From: Planctomycetota bacterium
GTDB lineage: Bacteria; Planctomycetota; Planctomycetia; Gemmatales; Gemmataceae
Length of the DNA: 32,290 bases
Assembly: GCA_016873095.1 (NCBI GenBank)
Contig: VGYC01000076.1
Span: 1 to 32,290, forward strand
Reading direction: 5' to 3'
Every line of letters starts with the position of its first letter. Positions within the stretch are counted from its first letter, which is position 1. Of this stretch, positions 1 through 6,485 are shown one piece after another. Below the pieces are notes generated by a model. That model was given only the letters and a program-made list of their open reading frames with translations. It was not told the origin of the DNA and made no database searches. The position numbers and the translations under genes were made by a program.

Positions 1-559
1 TGTCCGGCTTCTTCAAATCTGCAATCTGCAATCTCAAATCTGCAATCGCGGCCGCCAGCGTCACGCCATCGATGAACTGCATCGCATAGAAGTGCGTGCC
101 GCGCTCGCAGCCGACGTAGTGCACCGGCACCATGTTGGTGTGATGCAGCTGGGCGGCAGCCTGGGCTTCATTCTTGAAGCGTTGCAATTGCCGTGGGTCA
201 AGGGTGGCGGCGAAGGGGAGGACCTTCAAGGCCACGCGCCGGTTGAGCGAGACCTGCTCGGCCTCGTAGACGACGCCCATGCCGCCGCGGCCGACCTCGC
301 GGATGATGCGGAAGTCGCCGAGGAGTCCCACATGGTAGTCATCGGTTGCGGCCATGCCCGAGCGATCGGCTGCCGACAGGCGCATGAACTGCAGGGCGGT
401 GAGCACATTGCGGATCACGCCGGCGTGCTGGGGATGACGCTGGGCGTATTCGTCGATGGCGGGCTGCTCGCCGCGCTCGAGGCGGTTGCCGAACTCGTCG
501 GCAAGCTGGGCGACGAGGGATTCCAGGGATTGATTGTCGGCGGCGGGAATGTGGGTCAT
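1..559 (-). CDS. Serine/threonine protein kinase, N-terminal part (runs off left edge)
   Basis: I translated this frame from an ATG at 559 down to base 1 without meeting a stop (186 codons). About 80 residues of an acidic/helical leader precede a kinase N-lobe: glycine-rich loop GRGGMGVVYEAE, catalytic-lysine strand VALKVLPF, an alpha-C segment with NEAQAAAQLHHTNMVPVH, and the hinge-like FYAMQFIDGVTLA. This is a Hanks-type (bacterial Pkn) kinase that would phosphorylate Ser/Thr. The catalytic loop and anything C-terminal lie outside the window. Its ATG overlaps the TGA of the ECF sigma gene (ATGA, 4-base overlap), so the two are probably translated together. Sigma-kinase pairs of this kind are common in planctomycetes. 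Just after the hinge the protein contains a low-complexity insertion (bases 14-47). The family call is secure; substrate and full length are unknown. Confidence 0.9.
   Translation of the reverse strand, partial: MTHIPAADNQSLESLVAQLADEFGNRLERGEQPAIDEYAQRHPQHAGVIRNVLTALQFMRLSAADRSGMAATDDYHVGLLGDFRIIREVGRGGMGVVYEAEQVSLNRRVALKVLPFAATLDPRQLQRFKNEAQAAAQLHHTNMVPVHYVGCERGTHFYAMQFIDGVTLAAAIADLRLQIADLKKPD
14..47. repeat. Short interspersed repeat inside the kinase gene
   Basis: A 13-bp unit, caaatctgcaatc, occurs at 14-26 and again at 35-47, with a partial copy (tgcaatct) between. Read on the kinase strand it is in frame and encodes IADLRLQIADLRLQIADLK-like residues, directly after the kinase hinge region. 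Confidence 0.75.
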
Positions 560-1185
560 GGCGTGGGCTCCAGGAGGCCGTGCTCGGTCAGCAGTTTCTG
601 CAGGCGTAGCAAGGCCCGTCCGTAACGTTTGCGTGCCGCCGCCGGGGCGATCTCCAGCGCGGCCGCCACTTCCTCGTAGGCCAGGCCCTCAAAGTTGCGC
701 ATCAGCAGGATGTCGCGATCCGCTTCGGGCAGTCGCGCCAGGGCCTGGTTCACTTGCCGGGCCAGTTCGCGGCGCGACAGCTGCTGGCTGGGGCTCGAAC
801 CGGACCGCAGCAGCTGCTGGGCGAGCAGGAGCGACGAGCCTTGCGGCAGGTGCACCTCGCGGCGCGGCGAGCGCTTGGCGGCGTCATGGTGCTCGCGCAG
901 CTTGACCAGGCACTCGTACGCGGTCTTGCGCAGCCAGACGCGAAAGGGCATCGGCTGCCGCCGCAGGAAATCGCCCAGCCGGCGCAAGGCCTCCCGCTGG
1001 GTTTCCTGCACGACATCGGAAAGATCCAGACGGCCCCGTAGCCTCGGGTCCAGTCGCAGCCCGACGACCTGCCGCACAAACGGCCGGTAGAGGGCAAACA
1101 GCCGTTCGAAGGCCTGTCGATCCCCGTCGCGCGCCTGTTCAAGCAGGCGCTCGGTCTCCCCGGCATCGGGCAGGAGCGTGCCCAT
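556..1185 (-). CDS. ECF-type sigma-70 family RNA polymerase sigma factor
   Basis: The product is 209 aa, normal for an ECF factor. Region 2 spans about residues 15-100: GDRQAFERLFALYRPFVRQV, then LDLSDVVQETQREALRRL, then FRVWLRKTAYECLVKLREH. Region 4 spans about 140-200: LARLPEADRDILLMRNFEGL followed by the helix-turn-helix YEEVAAALEIAPAAARKRYG. It would direct core polymerase to a specific promoter set in the cytoplasm. The start ATG is preceded by a good Shine-Dalgarno (GGGAGG, 7 nt spacing). No anti-sigma factor is visible. The downstream partner is instead a Ser/Thr kinase whose start codon overlaps this stop, so regulation by phosphorylation rather than by an anti-sigma is plausible (inference). 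Confidence 0.93.
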   Translation of the reverse strand: MGTLLPDAGETERLLEQARDGDRQAFERLFALYRPFVRQVVGLRLDPRLRGRLDLSDVVQETQREALRRLGDFLRRQPMPFRVWLRKTAYECLVKLREHHDAAKRSPRREVHLPQGSSLLLAQQLLRSGSSPSQQLSRRELARQVNQALARLPEADRDILLMRNFEGLAYEEVAAALEIAPAAARKRYGRALLRLQKLLTEHGLLEPTP

Positions 1186-1519
1186 CCACGTCCCTCCCAG
1201 TACTTACCGCGGAAAGACGAGAGAATGTGACCGCGCTTGCCGAGAAAATGTTAGCCGTTCGGCCAAAGGGCTGCGTGAGAACTGGTTCATGGGCGTCCTG
1301 GGCTAAAGAGGTCGAAAAATGATCGGAAGTGGTGAAATTCTAGCCAGCAAGGCGCGGCAAGTCCAGGATTCGTCCAGAGGATTATGCGCCGAGGGGGTGT
1401 GTGTCCCTTTCTGGACGAATCCTGGACGAATCTTGCCGCCGCCACACCGGCGCCCGGCGTGATCCTGAGGCCGTGGGGGGACGACCGGCGGAGAAGACGG
1501 CGTTCCGACATCGCCAGCT
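1186..1519. other. Intergenic region (334 bp) without a credible gene
   Basis: This stretch lies upstream of the sigma factor gene and downstream of the isochorismatase-fold gene. I find no protein with recognisable composition on either strand. Its main structure is the hairpin at 1354-1439. The sigma gene's promoter is presumably in 1190-1320 on the minus strand, but I could not assign convincing -35/-10 boxes. Confidence 0.6.
1354..1439. repeat. Long imperfect inverted repeat with tandem 11-bp unit
   Basis: The segment 1361-1378 is the exact reverse complement of 1410-1427 (18 bp). A further 7 bp pair (1354-1360 with 1433-1439) across a 5-nt bulge at 1428-1432, giving a stem of about 25 bp with a 31-nt loop. 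The right arm contains the tandem unit ctggacgaatc at 1411-1421 and 1422-1432. There is no T-run, so it is not a standard intrinsic terminator. It may be a small non-coding mobile or REP-like repeat. Confidence 0.7.
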
Positions 1520-2086
1520 TTACAGGGTTTTCATGCGTTCCTGTACCAGGACGCTGAGCTGCTTGAAGCGCGGATGATCCGAGGCGCCGAGCCATTCAAA
1601 GACGGTGGTCTCGCTGGTGGTGATGATGGCGTTGGCTTTTTCGAGGCGGCGCAGCGCTTGCTCGTGATCGACGGTGTAGCGGCTGCCGACGGCGTCCACC
1701 GGGATGTAGACGCGGAAGTCCCTGGCAAGCAGATCGAGCGCGGTGTGCATGACACAGACATGCGTCTCGATGCCGGCAAGGACGACCTTGGTCCGTGCGG
1801 CACGCTGCAGGTTGTCCACCAGGCCAGGCACGGCGCAACAGCTGAAGGCGACCTTGTCGGGCCGCTGCGACAGCCGGCCGGCCAGCTCGGGAACGGTCGG
1901 ACCGAGTCCTTTGGGATACTGCTCGGTGGCCGTCACCGGCACATCGAGCAGCTTGGCGGCGTCGATGAGAAAGGCGATGTTCTTGACCATCGTCGCCGCT
2001 GCGTGGATCCTGGGGAGCAATTTCTCCTGGACGTCGATGACGAGCAGGCTGCTATCGCCGAGTGTCAACTTGGTCGGATGCGACAT
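1520..2086 (-). CDS. Isochorismatase-family cysteine hydrolase
   Basis: The product is 188 aa, typical for the compact isochorismatase-like hydrolases (YcaC/ISOC1-type), which cleave amides or vinyl ethers through a Cys nucleophile. The expected triad is visible: Asp18 in LLVIDVQE, Lys78 in RPDKVAFSC, and Cys111 in GIETHVCVMHTALDL. The segment TEQYPKGLGPTVPEL, near residues 54-68, is also characteristic of the ISOC1-like subgroup. The ATG is preceded by GGAGA with 6 nt spacing. There is no signal peptide, so the protein is cytoplasmic. It stands alone, divergent from the TIM-barrel gene at 2229, so context does not identify the substrate. Confidence 0.9.
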   Translation of the reverse strand: MSHPTKLTLGDSSLLVIDVQEKLLPRIHAAATMVKNIAFLIDAAKLLDVPVTATEQYPKGLGPTVPELAGRLSQRPDKVAFSCCAVPGLVDNLQRAARTKVVLAGIETHVCVMHTALDLLARDFRVYIPVDAVGSRYTVDHEQALRRLEKANAIITTSETTVFEWLGASDHPRFKQLSVLVQERMKTL

Positions 2087-2228
2087 GAGCGGTCTCCGGG
2101 TATCCCCAAAGCGTTGATGTATCGCGAGGCTGCGCAGGCGTCAACAACAGTGGTTTTGCGCTGTACGGCGATAGGTTGCCGGCAGTAGAATGACGCTGCA
2201 GCGAAGCCGACCACAAGCGAGGTGATCC

Positions 2229-3107
2229 ATGACAGGCACACGCCGCTCCTTTCTGGGCGCCAGCGCCGCCGTTGCCGCCGGCGCGACGTCCGCGACCCAT
2301 GCCGCGCAGGACGATGAGTCGCGCCTGGGTCGGACGCCGCAGACGCGTTTTGCCGTCAACGTGGAGATGTGGTTTCGCAAGCTGCCGTTCATGCGGCGAC
2401 TGGAGGAGGCGGCCCGGCTGGGTTTCCCGGCGGTGGAATTCTGGCCTTGGCAGAACAAGGACATCCCCGCCGTCGCCGCCGCCTGCAAGAAGCTGAAGCT
2501 CGATATCGCCCAGTTCACGGCCTGGGGCTTCCGTCCCGGTCTCAACGAGACCAAGAACCATGCACGTTTCTTGAAGGACCTCGAGGCCGGCTGCAAGGTG
2601 GCGCGGCAGCTCAATTGCCGGAACATGTGCGTCGTGGCCGGCGACGACGTGGCCGGAATGACGCAAGCACAGATGCATCAGAACGTCATTGCCGGCCTGC
2701 GCAAGGGCGCTCCGATTGCCGAGAAGCACGGCATCACGCTCATCCTCGAGCCCATGAACATCCGCGTCGATCACAAGGGGCACTGTCTTTTTGGCAGCGA
2801 GCCGACGGTGCGCATCCTCAAGGCGGTCAACTCGCGGCACGTGAAGATGCTTGCCGACCTGTACCACTTGCAGATCACGGAGGGCGACCTGTGCGGGCAC
2901 CTGCGCGAGAACATCGACCTCATCGGCTACGTGCAGATCGCCGACCACCCCGGCCGGCACGAACCCGGCACCGGCGAGATCGCCTACACGCGCGTCTTCC
3001 AGGAACTGGCGAAGCTCGGCTATCGCGGCTACGTCGGCCTGGAATGCACGCCGCGCAAGACGGATGTCGAGGCGGCCCGGGCGGTGAACCGGGCGGACCA
3101 GTGGTGA
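2229..3107 (+). CDS. Tat-exported hydroxypyruvate isomerase-like TIM-barrel protein
   Basis: The product is 292 aa. It begins with a twin-arginine signal (TRRSFLGASAAVAAGA, then an Ala-rich stretch ending near residue 25), so the enzyme is probably exported folded. The rest is a sugar-isomerase/epimerase TIM barrel (AP endonuclease 2 superfamily). It resembles hydroxypyruvate isomerase through ILEPMN, ADLYHLQITEGDL, YVQIADHPGRHEPGTGEI and GYVGLECTP. Putative metal ligands are Glu174, Asp210, Gln236 and Glu272. Hydroxypyruvate isomerase interconverts hydroxypyruvate and tartronate semialdehyde. Exported planctomycete members may act on other sugars, so the exact substrate is uncertain. A good ribosome binding site (GAGGTG) precedes the ATG. 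The gene ends convergently, 45 bp from the PP2C gene. Confidence 0.88.
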   Translation: MTGTRRSFLGASAAVAAGATSATHAAQDDESRLGRTPQTRFAVNVEMWFRKLPFMRRLEEAARLGFPAVEFWPWQNKDIPAVAAACKKLKLDIAQFTAWGFRPGLNETKNHARFLKDLEAGCKVARQLNCRNMCVVAGDDVAGMTQAQMHQNVIAGLRKGAPIAEKHGITLILEPMNIRVDHKGHCLFGSEPTVRILKAVNSRHVKMLADLYHLQITEGDLCGHLRENIDLIGYVQIADHPGRHEPGTGEIAYTRVFQELAKLGYRGYVGLECTPRKTDVEAARAVNRADQW

Positions 3108-3152
3108 GGAGCAACCAGGTCCCGAATGCTTGCGAATTCCGCCACGACTCGC

Positions 3153-4952
3153 TCACGCCTTGTTGATCTTCACGACGATGCAGGTGATGTTGTCGCCGAA
3201 ACCTTCTGGCTCCTTGAGCGAGGGCAGACGCTGGACAAGATCGGCGGCGTCGCACAGTTGCATGGCGAGGGTTTCGGCGGGGAGATGTGCCCGGCTGCGG
3301 ATGATCTCGGCCATCTGCTCCGGCTCCAGGTAAGCGCCTTCCTCGATCAGGCCATCGCTGCATAACACGATCACGTCGCCGGGAAGGAGCGTCCAGCGCG
3401 ACAGCGTCGGCTCGAAGTAGTCTTCCAGGACGGCGAGCGAGCCATCGGCCGCGACCGTGCAACCGCCCACGCAATCGCGCAGGCCGCGAGCCATGATGCC
3501 GAGCGAGCGGACTTCCTCGGGCGGCACGCGTGCCGCGAGCAGTTCGTTGCCCAGGTCGCCATCCACGGTGAGTTGCTCCACCGTGTTGCCGTCGATGAGG
3601 TAGGCCCGGCTGTCGCCGACATTGGCCAGCGTGAGCGTGTTGCCCTCGATCCAGCCCGCCAGCAATGTGGTGCCCATCAGGTCCATGCCCTGTTCGAGCT
3701 GCCGGCGGTAGCCATTCTCGATGGCCCAGGCGAGGAGATTCTCGGCTCCGCGGCGGCAGAGATCGCCGATGCGGGAGGCGAAGGACTCCGCGGTGGTCCG
3801 GGCGTCGAATTCGTTTTCCAGCATCAGACAAGTTACCAGGCTGGCGATGGCGCCGCTGCCGACTTCGCAGGTGGTGATGCCGTCGGCGACCGTGAGCAAT
3901 GCGCGCTCCGGCTGATGGAAGGAGCGCACGAGCATATGGTCTTCGTTGTCGCGATCGAGAGCGAGCTTGGCACGGCCGGTGCGCGTATGGCCGCCAACCT
4001 CCCAGGCGACCGGCGTGCGCGAGGCGGCGCGTTGCACATTGCGGCGCAGGGCTTTTTCCATTGCATCGCTGAACGCGCCGGGTGACGGAAAGCGATGCCG
4101 CGGATCGAAAGCCAGCCCGCGAGCGATGGCGCCTGCCACTCCAGGAGGCAAGTCGCGGCGGTAGTTACGCAGCGGGGGTATGGCGTGGGAGAACGCCTCC
4201 AGCCCGTTGCCTGTGAAACCGTCCGGCAACAGGCCTGCCAGCCAGTAGTAAGCGAAGAGGGCCAGGTGATAGACGTCGGTGGCCGGGCCGATGTCCTGGG
4301 CCTGAAATCGGGAAACCTCCGGGGGTGCGAAGACGGCCAGGGCCGGCAGCTGGGGCGGAAGCCGCCGGGCGGGATAAACTTCGAGATCGAGATTCGTGAA
4401 GCGCAGCGACGCGCCGATCGGCGTATCACTGCCTTCGATCCATTCCATTTCGCGCGGATCGAAGGTAAGCCAGGCGAGCTGTTGCTCGTGCAGTGACTCG
4501 AGTTCGCCAGCGAGAACCTTCAGGAACCGACACAGATCGCGCAGGTCATCCAGCGGATTCTCTGGGACGGTCGCTTCCCATGGCCTGGCCGGGACGCCGC
4601 GGACCTCGGCCAGCACCCAGGCGCCTCTGGCTTCTTCCACGACCTGAATGGGCGGCAAGGCCGAGGCGGAACGAGTGCGACGGTCCATGATAGCATCGCG
4701 CGTCCGTTCCCACACGGTCCCGGGGAGCCAGTGGGCTCGCCAGCTGCCGAGCCGCCCGACGATCTGCACAGCCAATTCTGGCGCTTCGAGGAGTCGCGAT
4801 TCTTCTGGCGTGAGCGCAACCGGATCCTCGCCGGGCAAAGGGCAGAAGGTCGGCGGCGCGGCATCGGCGGGCGGCGACAGATCCGCGTTGCAATGGTCGC
4901 AGAACTCCGCATCCTGCGCAAAGCTGCCACACGCCGGACAGGTCACGCCCAT
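3153..4952 (-). CDS. Zinc ribbon / pseudokinase / PP2C-type Ser/Thr phosphatase fusion
   Basis: A three-part cytoplasmic protein of 599 aa. (1) An N-terminal zinc ribbon: CPACGSF...FCDHC. (2) A kinase-like region, about residues 50-305, recognisable by FAPPEV, GPATDVYHLALFAYYWLAG and DPRHRFPSPGAF. The HRD and DFG motifs are replaced (LAWLTFDP and TNLDLE), so it should be catalytically dead. (3) A PP2C phosphatase domain, about 325-597, with RDNEDHMLV, VADGITTCEVGSGA, NVGDSRAYLIDG, VLCSDGLIEEG and GFGDNITCIVVK carrying the metal-binding aspartates. It should dephosphorylate Ser/Thr proteins, possibly the targets of kinases such as the one at 1-559. I chose ATG 4952 because AGAGG lies 7 nt upstream; a TTG at 4958 is only 1 nt from it. 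A promoter is seen at 5003-5031. Confidence 0.88.
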   Translation of the reverse strand: MGVTCPACGSFAQDAEFCDHCNADLSPPADAAPPTFCPLPGEDPVALTPEESRLLEAPELAVQIVGRLGSWRAHWLPGTVWERTRDAIMDRRTRSASALPPIQVVEEARGAWVLAEVRGVPARPWEATVPENPLDDLRDLCRFLKVLAGELESLHEQQLAWLTFDPREMEWIEGSDTPIGASLRFTNLDLEVYPARRLPPQLPALAVFAPPEVSRFQAQDIGPATDVYHLALFAYYWLAGLLPDGFTGNGLEAFSHAIPPLRNYRRDLPPGVAGAIARGLAFDPRHRFPSPGAFSDAMEKALRRNVQRAASRTPVAWEVGGHTRTGRAKLALDRDNEDHMLVRSFHQPERALLTVADGITTCEVGSGAIASLVTCLMLENEFDARTTAESFASRIGDLCRRGAENLLAWAIENGYRRQLEQGMDLMGTTLLAGWIEGNTLTLANVGDSRAYLIDGNTVEQLTVDGDLGNELLAARVPPEEVRSLGIMARGLRDCVGGCTVAADGSLAVLEDYFEPTLSRWTLLPGDVIVLCSDGLIEEGAYLEPEQMAEIIRSRAHLPAETLAMQLCDAADLVQRLPSLKEPEGFGDNITCIVVKINKA

Positions 4953-4981
4953 CAGCAATCCTCTGTTCCGCTTCGAGGCCG

Positions 4982-5007
4982 ATCATGGACGAGTTGGTGT
5001 CCATGAT
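4982..5007. promoter_or_regulatory. Palindrome overlapping the -10 box: candidate operator
   Basis: Perfect inverted repeat of 9-bp arms (atcatggac at 4982-4990, gtccatgat at 4999-5007) around an 8-bp spacer. The right arm overlaps the predicted -10 of the PP2C promoter, and the predicted start site (about 4996) falls between the arms. It would therefore act as DNA, as a repressor site, rather than as an intact mRNA hairpin. Confidence 0.45.
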
Positions 5008-5031
5008 AAGAGGTTGTGGCACCGATCACAA
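5003..5031 (-). promoter_or_regulatory. Sigma-70-type promoter of the PP2C gene
   Basis: On the minus strand there is TTGTGA (5031-5026), exactly 17 bp of spacer, then TATCAT (5008-5003), which matches TATAAT at five of six positions. The predicted start is near 4996, leaving a leader of about 44 nt to the ATG at 4952. A second short inverted repeat (gttgtg 5013-5018 with cacaac 5027-5032) overlaps the spacer and -35. Confidence 0.55.
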
Positions 5032-5112
5032 CTTCCCGCGCGGGACTGGAGTCCTCTCGCGGCCTGGACATCTCGGCGAATGGAGCAAACAAGTATGGGT
5101 GCCAGCTACCGC

Positions 5113-6171
5113 TCAGCCGGCTTGCTCAAAAGGGTGGCGTGTGACGGGAAAAAAAACGCAGCGGTTGCGGCCGGTGATCTTGGCTTCGGCCAGGGCAGCC
5201 GCCGCGATGTGCTTCATCTGCTCGTAGTAGGCCGTCACGCCGGCGTCAGCGACAGCAAACCCAAGACTGACACGCACCGAGATTGGCTCGTCGTTGTATG
5301 AGAATCCAGTCTTCTCGATCGTGGTGCGGATGCGCTCGCCGAGAACGACGGCGCCTTCCATCGTGGTCTCGGGCGCGATGACCAGGAATTCCTCGCCGCC
5401 GATGCGGCCCAGGAGGTCCACGGTTCGCAGCGAGCCCAGGAGAGCCTTGCCCAGATCGACCAAGACCTTATCGCCGCCGGGCAGCAGGTAGCGTTCGTTG
5501 ATTTCCTTGAAGTGATCCACATCCACCAGGCCGACGGCCAGCGCGCCGGGAGAGCGCTCGCGGCGACGCAACTCGCGCTCTGCCAGCCGATCCATGGCCC
5601 GGCGATTCGGCAGGCTGGTGAGCGGGTCGGTCAGGGCCAGCTTTTCGAGCATCTTGTTCTTCTGTTTCAGCTCGTGATTGGCCTCCTCCAGCTCGCGGGT
5701 TCGCTGGGCCACGCGATTCTCCAGTTCGGCGTTCAGCTGGCGAAGCTCCTGTAACAGTTGCTCGTGGCTGCGCTCGAGGAAATGTGTACGCGCCGCGTCA
5801 TGGAGGGTGCCGATCAGCTCTTCGGGGCGCCACGGCTTGAACAGATAGCGGAAAACCTGGCCACGATTGATGGCCTCCACGGCTTCTTCCAGTTCGGCGA
5901 AGCCGGTCATGAGCAGGCGGACGGTCTTGGGATGATGCTCGCGGACCCATTCGAGGAACTGCACGCCCGTGACGCGCGGCATTTTTTGGTCGGTGAGCAC
6001 CAGATCGATGTCGCGTTCGGCAAACAGTTGCTTCGCCGTCGCGGCGGAATCCGCGGTCAGGACCTCAAATTCAGGGGTCAAAAGTGTAGCAAGGGTGGAG
6101 AGGATGTATGGCTCATCATCCACGACCAGTAGCGAACACTTGTATTTGCCCACACTATGCCTCGTGCGCAC
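5113..6171 (-). CDS. Response regulator with GGDEF diguanylate cyclase output
   Basis: The product is 352 aa. An N-terminal receiver domain (about 10-128) has acidic residues Asp18/Asp19, phospho-acceptor Asp61 in LVLTDQKMP and Lys112 in LFKPW. A coiled coil follows (about 135-180, HEQLLQELRQLNAELENRVA). The C-terminal GGDEF domain contains LTDPLTSLPNRRAMD, a metal-binding LVDVDHFKEIN and an active-site GGEEF. An RxxD inhibitory site (RTVD) sits five residues before GGEEF, as in product-inhibited cyclases. The usual ND-xx-GH segment is altered (NE/LL), but the key Asn and following Asp remain, so synthesis of c-di-GMP is likely. The partner kinase is not adjacent. The start is ambiguous: GTG 6171, or GTG 6153 with GAGG 6 nt upstream. 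Confidence 0.9.
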   Translation of the reverse strand: MRTRHSVGKYKCSLLVVDDEPYILSTLATLLTPEFEVLTADSAATAKQLFAERDIDLVLTDQKMPRVTGVQFLEWVREHHPKTVRLLMTGFAELEEAVEAINRGQVFRYLFKPWRPEELIGTLHDAARTHFLERSHEQLLQELRQLNAELENRVAQRTRELEEANHELKQKNKMLEKLALTDPLTSLPNRRAMDRLAERELRRRERSPGALAVGLVDVDHFKEINERYLLPGGDKVLVDLGKALLGSLRTVDLLGRIGGEEFLVIAPETTMEGAVVLGERIRTTIEKTGFSYNDEPISVRVSLGFAVADAGVTAYYEQMKHIAAAALAEAKITGRNRCVFFPVTRHPFEQAG

Positions 6172-6485
6172 ACGTACCTTTACCGCCAGGATGCTGGTTG
6201 GGGTAATAAACGAGCAGTTAATCCATCCTGCTCAACATATACCTCAAAATCCGCAGAAAGCCAGTGCCTTGCAGGAAAGTTTGGCACGGAAAGATCCCGC
6301 GTCCTGAGATTCCGCCGCGATCAATGAATTCTGGCTCACAAAAAACCGCTTTTCACGCTAGCAATCGGTTTTTCCGCCCGGTAGACTAGGGAAGCTGACC
6401 TGCCTAGCTTCAGAACCTACCTTCGGGCACGACAAGCAAACTGACCCATCGACGATCCTTGCCGACGGCCGGGGTCGAGGTAGCC
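6172..6485. other. Divergent intergenic region (about 314 bp)
   Basis: This region separates the divergent cyclase and MacA-like genes and should hold both promoters, but no strong boxes could be assigned. One inverted repeat is present: aaaaaccg at 6341-6348 with cggttttt at 6366-6373. No gene is supported here. Confidence 0.5.

Noticed and set aside
92-625. Plus-strand open frame of 177 codons at the left edge
   Set aside because: It is antisense to the kinase gene, whose frame contains clear kinase motifs; the plus-strand translation has no family features.
1287-1595. Minus-strand open frame of 102 codons
   Set aside because: It covers the hairpin region and overlaps the isochorismatase-fold gene's 3' end; composition is not protein-like.
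2052-2960. Long minus-strand frame opposite the TIM-barrel gene
   Set aside because: It is antisense to a well-supported Tat-exported isomerase and overlaps the divergent gene start; a GC-rich shadow.
5085-5104. TGGCAC on the minus strand as a sigma54 promoter for the phosphatase gene
   Set aside because: The -12 GC does not fall ten bases after the GG; a sigma70-type promoter at 5003-5031 explains the region better.
6279-6300. TTTGGCACGG as a sigma54 promoter in the cyclase/MacA divergent region
   Set aside because: The spacing to the nearest GC dinucleotide is wrong and there is no TTGC element.
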